Of a DNA stretch of 64,000 nt, positions 1 to 7,328 are shown in pieces; position 1 is the stretch's first letter; each line of letters begins with the position of its first letter. This DNA comes from Paraburkholderia tropica. Its GTDB lineage: Bacteria > Pseudomonadota > Gammaproteobacteria > Burkholderiales > Burkholderiaceae. Location: the NCBI RefSeq assembly GCF_900109265.1, contig NZ_FNZM01000027.1, forward strand, positions 17,242-81,241, in the 5' to 3' direction. Below the pieces are notes generated by a model, which ran no database searches, was not told the origin of the DNA, and saw only the letters and a program-made list of their open reading frames with translations. A program made the position numbers and the translations under genes.

Positions 1-153
1 CTCATGACCGGCAACGCGGTTCACTGCCTGTTTGATCGGTATGCCCGCGCCGCTTCGTTACAGCAGGCCGTGCACATCGACGACGCGGACTTCACACTCG
101 ACGTCTGGTGCGCCGATCAACTGAGCGTCGCCGCGAGAGAGTCGCTGGCGTAG
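1..153 (+). CDS. C-terminal end of NodS-like SAM-dependent methyltransferase (partial)
   Basis: Open from the first base in frame 1 to a TAG at 151-153, giving 50 residues. The fragment contains MTGNAVHCLF and DADFTLDVW, which I recognise from the C-terminal part of the NodS-type class I methyltransferases that accompany GT2 and PIG-L genes in Burkholderiaceae. The SAM-binding domain lies outside the window. Its last 37 bases overlap the end of the converging PIG-L gene. The family call rests on memory of short motifs plus neighbourhood, so it is moderate. An unrelated methyltransferase tail cannot be excluded. Confidence 0.55.
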   Translation, partial: LMTGNAVHCLFDRYARAASLQQAVHIDDADFTLDVWCADQLSVAARESLA

Positions 154-846
154 CACTCGCGCGGCGAAAGCGGCACGGCCGGATGCCTCGGCGACTCCAC
201 GCGCCAGAAGCGTTCCGGTTCGGACAGATCAGCGGGTACGTCATCGCCAAAAGCCTGAAGCTGACTGCCGTAAGCCCGCACCGCAAGCTGCTTCGAACGC
301 CGTGCGCGTACGCTTTCGCGCTGCGGATACCAGGACGTATCGACTGCGGCAACGCGCAGTCCCGCAGCCGCGAGTTCGTCGAGGCGTGCCGCCGTGATGC
401 CAGGCACCGCACGATGAATCGCATCTTCGTAGACGATGCACGACTCAGTCCGCGTTCGCAGCAGCGTGAGCCATGCATCGGCTACGCGCAGATGATCGGG
501 GTGCCTCAGCCCGAGCGGAACGACAAGCGTGGATCGATCACGCGGCTCAAAGCGCGCGAGTAAAGCCCTCACCAAAGTGCGAACAGAAGGCAGTTCGCCA
601 TACTGGCCGTCGAGAAATGGCAGGCGAATCGCGCGTGCGACCAAGCGTGCGGGCGCGCATCGCCTCGGACGAATCGCTGAAACCCGCCGCCTCATCCCAC
701 GGTTGAATCTGCGGCGCTCGTGGCGTCCCGGCGAATACGGTGCAGACCGTGGCGCCGGGTTGCGCAGCCAGCAGCGTCGCGCATCCGAACACCGCATCGT
801 CCAGATGAGGCGAGACGACAAAGAGCGATCCGTCGGCGCTATTCAT
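117..846 (-). pseudogene. PIG-L family deacetylase, frameshifted
   Basis: PIG-L (LmbE-like) proteins are Zn-dependent deacetylases of N-acetylglucosaminyl or similar amides. The N-terminal frame, from ATG at 846, carries the metal motif SPHLDDAVFGC and runs to about base 650, where it drifts into nonsense and stops at 547. The continuation is in another frame: ARAIRLPFLDGQYGEL, then the second metal motif LRHPDHLRV, ending at 117. The two halves meet near 640-665. About ten residues normally found between the SSEAMRAR segment and the LPFLD segment also seem to be missing, so a small non-triplet deletion is likelier than one miscalled base. The ATG overlaps the end of the GT2 gene (ATGAATAG), so the two genes were translationally coupled. 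Mutation or assembly error remain alternatives. Confidence 0.7.
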
Positions 847-1552
847 GATGTTCTCCTTGCAGCATCCCGTTCAACGTCACGTCTGCGGGTGCACAGGCAA
901 CGCCGGTCGACCACGAGGACAAGGTATCGCCAAAACCGCCGCGAATGCGGAAATCGGTGCGCGCGCTCGTCGTCACGCGCGGCGCAACGCTCCAGGCGAT
1001 CGTCGCGCCATTCGCCGTGAGCCGATCCACGAGCGCCACGTCCTCGCCGCACGCAAGCGGCGGAAATCCGCCCGCCCGTTGATACGCCCTCGCGCACACG
1101 CCGAGGTTGGCTCCGTGGACGTGGCGATGTCCGTCGACACTTCGATAACGCGCCGACCACGTTTCGCGCACGCAAGGTGGATGCGCGCCCCAGTCGTCGA
1201 CCTCGACCGCTCCGCAGACCACATCGGCGCGCAGGGCCAGTTGCGCCACGATCCAGTCGGGCGCGACGCATGTATCGGCGTCCGTCGTCGCCAGCCAGCG
1301 CGCGCCCAGTGCGATCAGATGGCTCGCCCCCGTCGCGCGGGCGATGCCTACGTTGCGCGCCTGCACCGTGAGCGCGGTTGCCCCGAATGCTTGCGTGACG
1401 CACGCCGAATCGTCGGTGCAGCTATCGAGCACGACGACGATGCAGACCGATTCGCCCATCAACTCGACGTGCCGCGCGGCCAGCGCGGCGGCGAGCAGGC
1501 ATCGCCCGAGCCAGCTCGCCTCGTTATGTGCAGGTATCACGACGCCGATCAT
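839..1552 (-). CDS. Glycosyltransferase family 2
   Basis: The 237-residue protein begins MIGVVIPAHNEASWLGRCL, the classic GT2 nucleotide-sugar-binding start. DSCTDDS follows at about 48-54 and the metal-binding TTDADTC near 89-95. A later GEDVALVDRL segment resembles the acceptor and catalytic region. No transmembrane segment is evident, so it probably acts at the cytoplasmic membrane face or in the cytosol. An AAGGAG Shine-Dalgarno sits about 6 nt before the ATG. Its stop overlaps the PIG-L start by 8 nt, so a sugar is probably transferred by one and deacetylated by the other. Together with the NodS-like methyltransferase this resembles a small modified-glycan or lipid-tailoring cluster. The donor and acceptor cannot be read from sequence. 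Confidence 0.85.
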   Translation of the reverse strand: MIGVVIPAHNEASWLGRCLLAAALAARHVELMGESVCIVVVLDSCTDDSACVTQAFGATALTVQARNVGIARATGASHLIALGARWLATTDADTCVAPDWIVAQLALRADVVCGAVEVDDWGAHPPCVRETWSARYRSVDGHRHVHGANLGVCARAYQRAGGFPPLACGEDVALVDRLTANGATIAWSVAPRVTTSARTDFRIRGGFGDTLSSWSTGVACAPADVTLNGMLQGEHHE

Positions 1553-2043
1553 TTTCCACTCCTTGGCATGATGAGCAGATAGCCGATAAAGCTCTTTCGC
1601 GATCCCAATGCATTTTTAGTGCCCGGCCTTGGCGGCCGCGCCCCGCCGCCAGATCGGCCTTTGGAGAAGGGTGGATGCGTGCGTTATCAGCGCTGTCCTG
1701 TTTGCCCGAGTGATTTGCGAAGCCTCGGTCTACGCGCTTTGATAAGCTCGAATGACTGGAAGCGCTGCGCCGGATATTCGCCGTCAACGGTTTCGAGGAA
1801 CGGAGGAAATCGAGGTGATGCTGGCGATGGGCGAAGACCCGGCCGCAAACGTCTATATGCTGAACTCTCGCACCGACACGGCCCTCACGCTCTTAACCGC
1901 CGGGGCGGAATTCGACGCGCCGGGCAGTTGCTTTTGCACCCTGGATCCTGGATCAATGCTTCAAGACTGACGCCGGACCGTCGCCCGTTCCATTGCGGCG
2001 TCGGAAAGCGAAGAGGGCGGAACCGATCGTGGGCTCATCTTGC
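1553..2043. other. Intergenic region with no convincing gene
   Basis: About 490 bases separate the GT2 start from the end of the flavodoxin-family gene. The left part must hold the leftward GT2 promoter. A 72-codon frame at 1752-1970 (+) has no ribosome binding site and no recognisable motif. I do not call it. No tRNA, strong hairpin or repeat was seen. Confidence 0.5.
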
Positions 2044-3142
2044 TTATTTCGGGCGCGGCGGGGAAATACCTTCGTCTGCGCGATGCAGCCTCCCTTCCCG
2101 CAACGCTCCCACGGCGTTTGCGACTGCGCGGGCGACATTGGCCACCTCCTCCTGCAAAACGCAATCGGAGTCAAGCGTGTCGTGCGAAGTCGCGTAAGGC
2201 TCGTAGTAACCGATCATACGGTCAATTCGTGCCGATGCACCAGCATCGATCCATCCCATCCAGTCGAGCCAGTCCGCCAACGCTCGACGAGTGCCCTCAA
2301 TGCCCGCAACGTCACCGTGCACCACCATGCCATAGGTCCGTCCAGCGAGATGCTTCGGGAAGTCCCACCCCGCAACCTCGAGCGCCTTGGCTTCGTCCGC
2401 GTGTTTGCCGTGCGTCGTCGTGGGATCCGGGTTGCCGCCATCCGCGCATACGAGGCGATCCATCATCAGCTTGAGTGGGCTCGTGACCTGATACCAGTGC
2501 ACCGGCGTGATGAAGATGGCTCCGTGGCAAGCCGCAAAGCGCTCGTAGATCTCGGCCATCCAGTCGTTTACTTGTCCAAGAGAGTGATTTGGATAGCAGC
2601 TGCACGGCCAGTGACAAAGCGGCATTGCCGTCGACACGCAGCCCTTGCAGGGGTGAATATGAAGGTCTGGTTCGGCGCCCAGTCGGGATAAGTCTAGCAA
2701 ATCGGACTCAATCGTCGCTGCGGCAAGCTCCGCCTGGCATATCTGCGCGAGACGAAAGCTCTTCGACATCTCGCCGGGACAGGTGTAATCGTTACGGGGC
2801 GAAGCATTCACGATTAGGACTCGCGAGGGTGCCTCTTTTGAACACTGTCGCGCCTGCGCAGCCTCGATCCGCTGACGCGCAGCCCGCCATTCTGCTGACA
2901 GCGCATAGTCCGGATCAGCGTAACCTCTGCCCGCAGGCTCTGTCTCCGGAGACTTACGCCCCTCGCTTATATGCCTGCCATGCGATCCGTTCAAGCCGCT
3001 GCAAGGCGTCATCCTCCGCGCGAAAGGCGGGATCGGCGTAGCGCGTAATAAAGCGCTCTCGGTACGCCAGTCGCGATAGGCCGTTCTGCATTTGGCCTTT
3101 GCGTACCAGTGGGGCATCGACTATAGACGTGTCTTTTTTCAT
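2044..3142 (-). pseudogene. Flavodoxin family / NADPH-dependent FMN reductase-like protein with a single-base frameshift
   Basis: The protein belongs to a long flavodoxin-like family (about 360 residues) with an N-terminal extension ahead of the FMN-binding fold. The N-terminal part starts at ATG 3140-3142 (MKKDTSIVDAPLVRKGQMQ) and ends QAYKRGA-stop at 2954. The rest, from SEGRKSPETEPAGRGYADPDY on, lies in another frame and runs intact to 2044. Removing one T of the TT at 2967-2968 joins the frames exactly at AY-SEGRKSP. The body has the phosphate-loop-like ASPRND segment, TCPGEMSKSFRLA, a Cys-rich CKGCVSTAMPLCHWPCSC stretch, and ITPVHWYQ...SPLKLMMDRL. Everything after the shift looks well conserved, so a recent mutation or a sequencing error fits best. 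It lies divergent to the ParB-like gene. Confidence 0.75.
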
Positions 3143-3240
3143 AGCGCGCACCTCGATAAAGCGCTTAGGACGATTCGCCTTCCGGCGTCCCTTCGAGATT
3201 CGAGCTCGGGGCCGGCAAATCGGAAACTTATTCGCAGTTC

Positions 3241-3254
3241 GATCAATTTTGATC
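3241..3254. promoter_or_regulatory. Small inverted repeat, possible operator
   Basis: GATCA-ATTT-TGATC is a short perfect dyad about 100 bases upstream of the flavodoxin-family start in the divergent intergenic region. It could be an operator for that gene. Evidence is the symmetry and position only. Confidence 0.25.
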
Positions 3255-3275
3255 CCCTCCTTGAGCAAAGATCAG

Positions 3276-3323
3276 TCCCGCAAGCAACTCCCACCTGCTG
3301 TTTCAGGTTCACTTTTTGCGGGA
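3276..3323. repeat. Nested inverted repeat in divergent intergenic region
   Basis: An outer pair TCCCGCAA (3276-3283) and TTGCGGGA (3316-3323) encloses a second pair ACCTG (3293-3297) and CAGGT (3304-3308). The arms are perfect and could fold as one stem with an internal bulge. It lies 100 bases before the ParB-like gene, in what would be its leader. It could be an RNA element, a protein-binding site, or a leftover terminator. No clear U-tract follows on either strand. Confidence 0.4.
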
Positions 3324-3424
3324 AGCTCTTGAAAAGACATAGTACGAATTGCGATGCTGACGCCGGCTCTGTTAAAGCCGCCAGACATGTTGCACCGCAC
3401 GTCGCCCTTTGAGGGTTATAGACG

Positions 3425-4030
3425 ATGAAGAACGTATCAATCGACGAGCTTCGCCCAACGCAAGCGACACACGGTCTCCGCGAGGTCGAGCAGAAGGCAG
3501 CCCAATACCGTTCGATGTCGCGCCATGAACTGAAAATGGCCATCGCTGAGAAACCAATACCGATCGTTCTTGGCCCCGACCAGGTTCCCTTCGCCATCGA
3601 TCACCACCACGTAGCGGCGGCCCTCAATCGGATCAAGATTGACGCCGTGCCATGCGTGCTTGTCGCCGACCTCTCGACCCTTTCTCCAGCACAGTTCTGG
3701 CTGAGGCTGGAAGAGCATTGCTGGGTGCATCCGTTCGACAGAGAGGGAAGACGGATTTCCTTCCTGTCAATTCCCCGTCACGTGAACGATCTGGTCGACG
3801 ATGAATATCGTAGCCTTGCTGCATTCGTGAGAGACGCCGGAGGGTTCGAGCGTACGCAGGTGCCGCTCGCCGAATTTCGCTGGGCGGACCTGTTTCGTTC
3901 CATTTTGCCGCTTACCTGTCCCGAGACCCGGTTCGATGCGATGGTGAAGAAAGCGCTAAAGCTGTCGAGGAGCAGGCTGGCTGTCGGCATGCCCGGATAC
4001 CTGGGGGGCAAGGGAGGGAAAGTAAAATGA
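3425..4030 (+). CDS. ParB-like nuclease domain protein (ParBc_2-type)
   Basis: This 201-residue protein starts MKNVSIDELRPTQATHGLREVEQKA and contains PIVLGPDQVPFAIDHHHVAAAL, matching small stand-alone ParB/sulfiredoxin-fold proteins of the ParBc_2 family. In classical ParB the equivalent region binds nucleotide. The function of this subfamily is not established. No helix-turn-helix domain is present and no ParA lies nearby, so a role in plasmid partition is unlikely. The stop codon overlaps the next ATG (ATGA at 4027-4030), so it is translationally coupled to the DUF421 gene. That pairing with a membrane protein suggests a stress or envelope role, which is inference. Confidence 0.75.
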   Translation: MKNVSIDELRPTQATHGLREVEQKAAQYRSMSRHELKMAIAEKPIPIVLGPDQVPFAIDHHHVAAALNRIKIDAVPCVLVADLSTLSPAQFWLRLEEHCWVHPFDREGRRISFLSIPRHVNDLVDDEYRSLAAFVRDAGGFERTQVPLAEFRWADLFRSILPLTCPETRFDAMVKKALKLSRSRLAVGMPGYLGGKGGKVK

Positions 4031-4533
4031 ACCTGCTGATTGCCCTGTTCGGCGACGGGAAGGACTTGAACGCACTGCAAATGTCGTTTCGCGGCGCGGC
4101 GACGTTTCTCTGCACACTGCTTCTGATTCGGATTTCCGGACGACGCTCCTTTGGGCAGCGTTCGTCATTCGACTATGTTGTCGCGATATTGCTGGGTGCG
4201 ACGCTCAGCCGCTTTATCGTTGGCGCATCGCCCGCGATTCCGACATTGGCCGCGTCACTGGTGCTGGTCCTCATGCACCGGGCTCTCGGTTGGCTCTGCG
4301 TCCGTTCGGCGAGCATTGACAAGCTCGTTGGCGGAGCGCACAGAACGATTTATCACGACGGGAAATTCGATGATGCGCAGATGTCCGCCGCGCTCCTCAC
4401 CCGGAAAGACGTAAGCGAGGCGGTTCGTGCCAAACTTCACATAGACTCGCTCGATAGAGTGGATTCCGCGCTACTAGAGCGGAACGGTGACGTCACTCTG
4501 ATCCTCAAACACCGGCCCTGCGAGGGCGAATGA
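4027..4533 (+). CDS. DUF421 (YetF-like) membrane protein
   Basis: The 168-residue protein has an N-terminal membrane part (about residues 20-100, three hydrophobic helices) followed by a soluble C-terminal domain beginning near KLVGGAHRTIYHDGKFDDAQM. The ISGRRSFGQ and FDYVVAILLGATLSR motifs near the first helices are typical of the DUF421/YetF family. Members are inner-membrane proteins of poorly known function, linked in some bacteria to spore or stress traits. It is coupled by an ATGA overlap to the ParB-like gene. The C-terminus is shorter than in many YetF proteins but looks complete. Confidence 0.8.
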   Translation: MNLLIALFGDGKDLNALQMSFRGAATFLCTLLLIRISGRRSFGQRSSFDYVVAILLGATLSRFIVGASPAIPTLAASLVLVLMHRALGWLCVRSASIDKLVGGAHRTIYHDGKFDDAQMSAALLTRKDVSEAVRAKLHIDSLDRVDSALLERNGDVTLILKHRPCEGE

Positions 4534-4632
4534 ACGCTTTCTTTGCATTCTCACCAAAGCCGCAGCGAGAATTCCCGGGCGGCACGCCATATGCACTGGG
4601 GGATTGTCTCAACATGAACTGAGGAGTTCACA

Positions 4633-5115
4633 ATGACCACGTTAGATCCCCAATCAGGACGGACCGGCGCGCAAATTGTCGGCGGCGGCGCGGGCGATGG
4701 GCCGGGGCCCGAAGTCATGGACGCAGCGACGCTCGACGGTAACAAGGTCATCACGTCGGACGGTGAGCATGTCGGAAAAATCTCGAACATCATGCTTGAC
4801 GTCCGCGGCGGGCGTATAGCCTACGCTGTACTTTCCGAAGGCGGTTTTCTAGGAATGGGCAACACGCTGCACGCGATTCCCTGGAGCGCCTTAACGCTGG
4901 ACACCGCGGAGAAGTGTTTTCGTGTAGACATCACCGCCCAACGCATCAAGGATGACCCCGGTTTCGACAAGGACCATTGGCCGTCCATGGCCGATACAAC
5001 TTGGGGCACGCAGCTTCACGACTACTACGGCCGCAGACCCTATTGGTCTAGTGACACGACTCTGGCTGCGCGGGATGCGGGCTTGTCGGAAGGCAACAAC
5101 CCGGTCGACGTATAG
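4633..5115 (+). CDS. PRC-barrel domain protein
   Basis: A GAGGAG ribosome binding site precedes the ATG. The 160-residue protein has a low-complexity Gly-rich N-terminus (to about 30), then a PRC barrel (about 34-110): GNKVITSDGEHVGKISNIMLDVRGGRIAYAV is a near-consensus first half, followed by LHAIPWSALTLD. The C-terminal part (WPSMADTTWGTQLHDYYG) matches small soluble PRC proteins of Burkholderiales that are often encoded beside Dps and other stress genes. PRC barrels bind RNA or protein partners. No specific ligand can be read here. It lies 99 bases after DUF421 and may share its transcript or have its own promoter. Confidence 0.85.
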   Translation: MTTLDPQSGRTGAQIVGGGAGDGPGPEVMDAATLDGNKVITSDGEHVGKISNIMLDVRGGRIAYAVLSEGGFLGMGNTLHAIPWSALTLDTAEKCFRVDITAQRIKDDPGFDKDHWPSMADTTWGTQLHDYYGRRPYWSSDTTLAARDAGLSEGNNPVDV

Positions 5116-5251
5116 GAGCTTTTCGCAGGACACCGGGGGCCGGTTTCCTCTACACAGGTAAAACCGTCTCTCGGGCCGTTTCCCAAGGCAATGGCAACGC
5201 ATCTCTAGCTTCATGTCGTGGACACCGTCTCGACGTGGCCGTCCCCCTTGA

Positions 5252-5794
5252 TTAAAGGTCAATCAATTGCGCGATTTCAGTCACGTCCAACGTTTGTCCT
5301 AATCTCGAATTCACCGCATGGCCCCAAGCCTGGACCCACTTCCCAATTTCAAGATACGCGCCCAGATTCTCCGCGACCTCATGCGGCATCCTTAAAGATA
5401 CGCCGTTGTCCAACAACGCACCGCGTAATTCGCCTTTGGGTCCATAAAGAAGTAGAGCGATTTCTCCTGACGTTTCGCCCTCCCTTCTTTTTACGCTCTG
5501 GTGCCGGACTAAATCCCATTGTGGCCCATCATCGACGAGCTGCCGACCCCCCTTCGAGGTTATAAGGACCATGTCAATCACTTCAACATCTCGGGGTTTC
5601 ACGCCCCTTACGCTGACGCTATCACCCACCGCGACGCGACGGGTCAATTTGCGCCCCAAGTGGGGCGGAACATGAACCTGCCGCGCGCGCCGATTAACTA
5701 AAATGAATCCGTCGATTTCACCTTCTGGGTTGAGCAGAAACCGTGCGACGCGCCCGCGAATCTCCGCAAGGCAGACTGGATCAATCGAATGCAT
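5252..5794 (-). CDS. Hypothetical protein with two related beta-rich halves
   Basis: I do not recognise a named family for this 180-residue protein. It has two similar halves. Residues about 13-79 read GRVARFLLNPEGEIDGFILVN...HVPPHLGRKL...VAVGDSVSVRG. Residues about 108-176 read GEIALLLYGPKGELRGALLDNGVSLRMPHEVAENLG...LEIGKWVQAWG. Both have the pattern hydrophobic strand, G-E turn, ligand-like (H/R)xPxxxxxxL, then G-D/K with strands, which suggests tandem small beta-barrels (OB-like). No signal peptide or membrane segment is seen. It converges on the PRC-barrel gene and lies just downstream of dps in the same direction, so it may belong to the stress group. Confidence 0.6.
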   Translation of the reverse strand: MHSIDPVCLAEIRGRVARFLLNPEGEIDGFILVNRRARQVHVPPHLGRKLTRRVAVGDSVSVRGVKPRDVEVIDMVLITSKGGRQLVDDGPQWDLVRHQSVKRREGETSGEIALLLYGPKGELRGALLDNGVSLRMPHEVAENLGAYLEIGKWVQAWGHAVNSRLGQTLDVTEIAQLIDL

Positions 5795-5867
5795 CCTAAA
5801 TTCTCCTATCGATCATTCGTTTCGAGAAAGCGTCGCGGCAGATGACGGTGCGCTGCCGTCCCACTCT

Positions 5868-6398
5868 TCAACGGCCGCTGTGGCGGGTTGTTTCGAACAG
5901 GAACCAGACACGCTCTTCAGTTTGATCGATCCAGTTTTCTATTAAGCTCGCGGTAGCTACATCTTCTTTATCGTCGCAAAGCTGGTGAAGCTGTCGCATG
6001 TATTGAACCAATGATTCGTTATCCTTACGTAGCTCGTCGAGCATTGCTTCGGGCGCGACGAACTTTTCATCATTATCGGACAAGCGCTTGAGGGATGCGA
6101 TCTCGCCGATCGAGCGAATCGTCACGCCACCTAATTTTCTTGCACGCTCGGCTACGGGATCGATCATCGCAAAAACCAGCGACGCCTGATCATCGAGCAG
6201 GAGATGATAATCCCGGAAGTGCGGCCCGCTAACGTGCCAATGAAAGTTCTTCGTCTTGACGAATAGTGCAAACACATCAGCGAGCAACTTCGTCAAACCG
6301 GCGGATACTTCCTTTCGCACATCGTCCCCAAGGTCCGTTGGGGTAGTCAAATTCGCAGGAGCGCGGGCACCCTTTTTTTGAGCGATTTTTGTCGCCAT
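5868..6398 (-). CDS. dps: Dps family DNA-binding ferritin-like protein
   Basis: Dps proteins form 12-subunit shells that oxidise and store iron with hydrogen peroxide and protect DNA in stress. The 176-residue product contains NFHWHVSGPHFRDYHLLLDDQ, with the ferroxidase His and Asp positions, and DPVAERARKLGG with the conserved ERxRxLGG segment. The Lys/Ala-rich N-terminus (MATKIAQKKGARAPAN) resembles the DNA-binding tails of some Dps proteins. I chose the ATG at 6398 because GGAGG sits 6 nt upstream. An in-frame extension to 6437 has no such site. The C-terminal EERVWFLFETTRHSGR is typical of the Burkholderiales branch. Confidence 0.92.
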   Translation of the reverse strand: MATKIAQKKGARAPANLTTPTDLGDDVRKEVSAGLTKLLADVFALFVKTKNFHWHVSGPHFRDYHLLLDDQASLVFAMIDPVAERARKLGGVTIRSIGEIASLKRLSDNDEKFVAPEAMLDELRKDNESLVQYMRQLHQLCDDKEDVATASLIENWIDQTEERVWFLFETTRHSGR

Positions 6399-6812
6399 GA
6401 TGGACCTCCGGATATGGTAAGTGGCTCCTTTTCGCATGGGACGTGCCCGACTCTATTTTTCTCGGTCGACTTGAAGGGTCCAACGTGGGCACGGAGCTAG
6501 AAAACCGCCTTCAGACGTTTACAACACGACGCCGTTCCTAAGTCGCAGTTCAAATCCCGGGCCGGAGCCCGCTCTCCTTCCGACATCGCACGTAACAATG
6601 GAAGCCCTTCGGCGAATTTGAAGCGGGACTTCGCTGCGCGGCAAGGCGCAAACAGCGGGTGAGATTCGGTGAGGGCGATGAGCGTCTCGCAGACAGGCGA
6701 TTTTCGTTACGTCCAGTGCCGACGATGCCCGCAGGCGAGCGCGACCGCGTGCCCTCCAAAGCGGCAAAATTGGGAGCGCTCAGGACCCGATCGCCCGCGC
6801 CGCACCACACGA
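6399..6812. other. Intergenic region, dps promoter side
   Basis: These 414 bases lie between the dps start and the end of the receiver gene, both leftward. The part next to dps must carry its promoter. A TTGGAC followed about 17 bases later by an A/T-rich stretch (AAAAATAG) on the minus strand is a weak sigma-70-like candidate. The rest holds no gene I can support. Confidence 0.4.
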
Positions 6813-7292
6813 CTACGCCGCCTCGCCCTTCTGAACTATTGCCGCCCGGATAAGCGTCGTTAGCAGAGCGCCGTCCTCGCCCTTCAGAAATAACGCGTCA
6901 AAGTTCTCGATCGGCCCCTTTGCCTTTAACTCGTCAATGTCATAGCCAGTGGTCGCGACGATTACAGCTTCCGCCGTTGAGCGGAGCCCGCGAAGGACAG
7001 CCGCGACGGCAAACCCATCATGCTCTGGCATGGTGACGTCGAGCACGACGACATGGGGGGGCCATTCACGTACGAGGTCTACCGCCTCGGGCCCCGAGGC
7101 GGCGGCCCTCACATCGAATCCCTCTAATGCGAGGAGAGCGACTATCGCCTGGCGCGCAGCGGCAAGATCGTCGACCACAAGTACGCGCGGCATACAGTCA
7201 TGCACAATCACTTTCCGGGACGATATTTGTGCTGATCGGGCAGCGTTGTCCAATCCAGCTTTACGCATTACGACAACTCTAGATGACACCAT
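6813..7292 (-). CDS. Single-domain response regulator receiver protein
   Basis: A CheY-like domain occupies residues about 34-155 of this 159-residue protein: VLVVDD acidic pair, the phosphorylation Asp in HVVVLDVTMPEHDG, the conserved Thr/Gly in VIVATTGYD, and Lys in LFLKGEDG. The residue after Lys is Gly rather than the usual Pro. There is no output domain, so it acts by phosphotransfer or protein contact. GGAG lies 6 nt before the ATG at 7292, which supports this start over the GTG at 7310. It begins 37 bases after the hybrid kinase stop in the same direction, so the kinase is the likely phosphodonor. Confidence 0.85.
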   Translation of the reverse strand: MVSSRVVVMRKAGLDNAARSAQISSRKVIVHDCMPRVLVVDDLAAARQAIVALLALEGFDVRAAASGPEAVDLVREWPPHVVVLDVTMPEHDGFAVAAVLRGLRSTAEAVIVATTGYDIDELKAKGPIENFDALFLKGEDGALLTTLIRAAIVQKGEAA

Positions 7293-7328
7293 GATGCGCT
7301 CCAGACCCACGACCTGGTCGCGGCAAAG

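Noticed and set aside
1752..1970. 72-codon frame in the gap after the GT2 gene
   Set aside because: No ribosome binding site, no known motif, and gap location alone is not enough.
3425..4030. ParB-like gene as part of a plasmid partition system
   Set aside because: No ParA, no HTH and no parS-like repeats nearby. The protein fits the small stand-alone ParBc_2 type.
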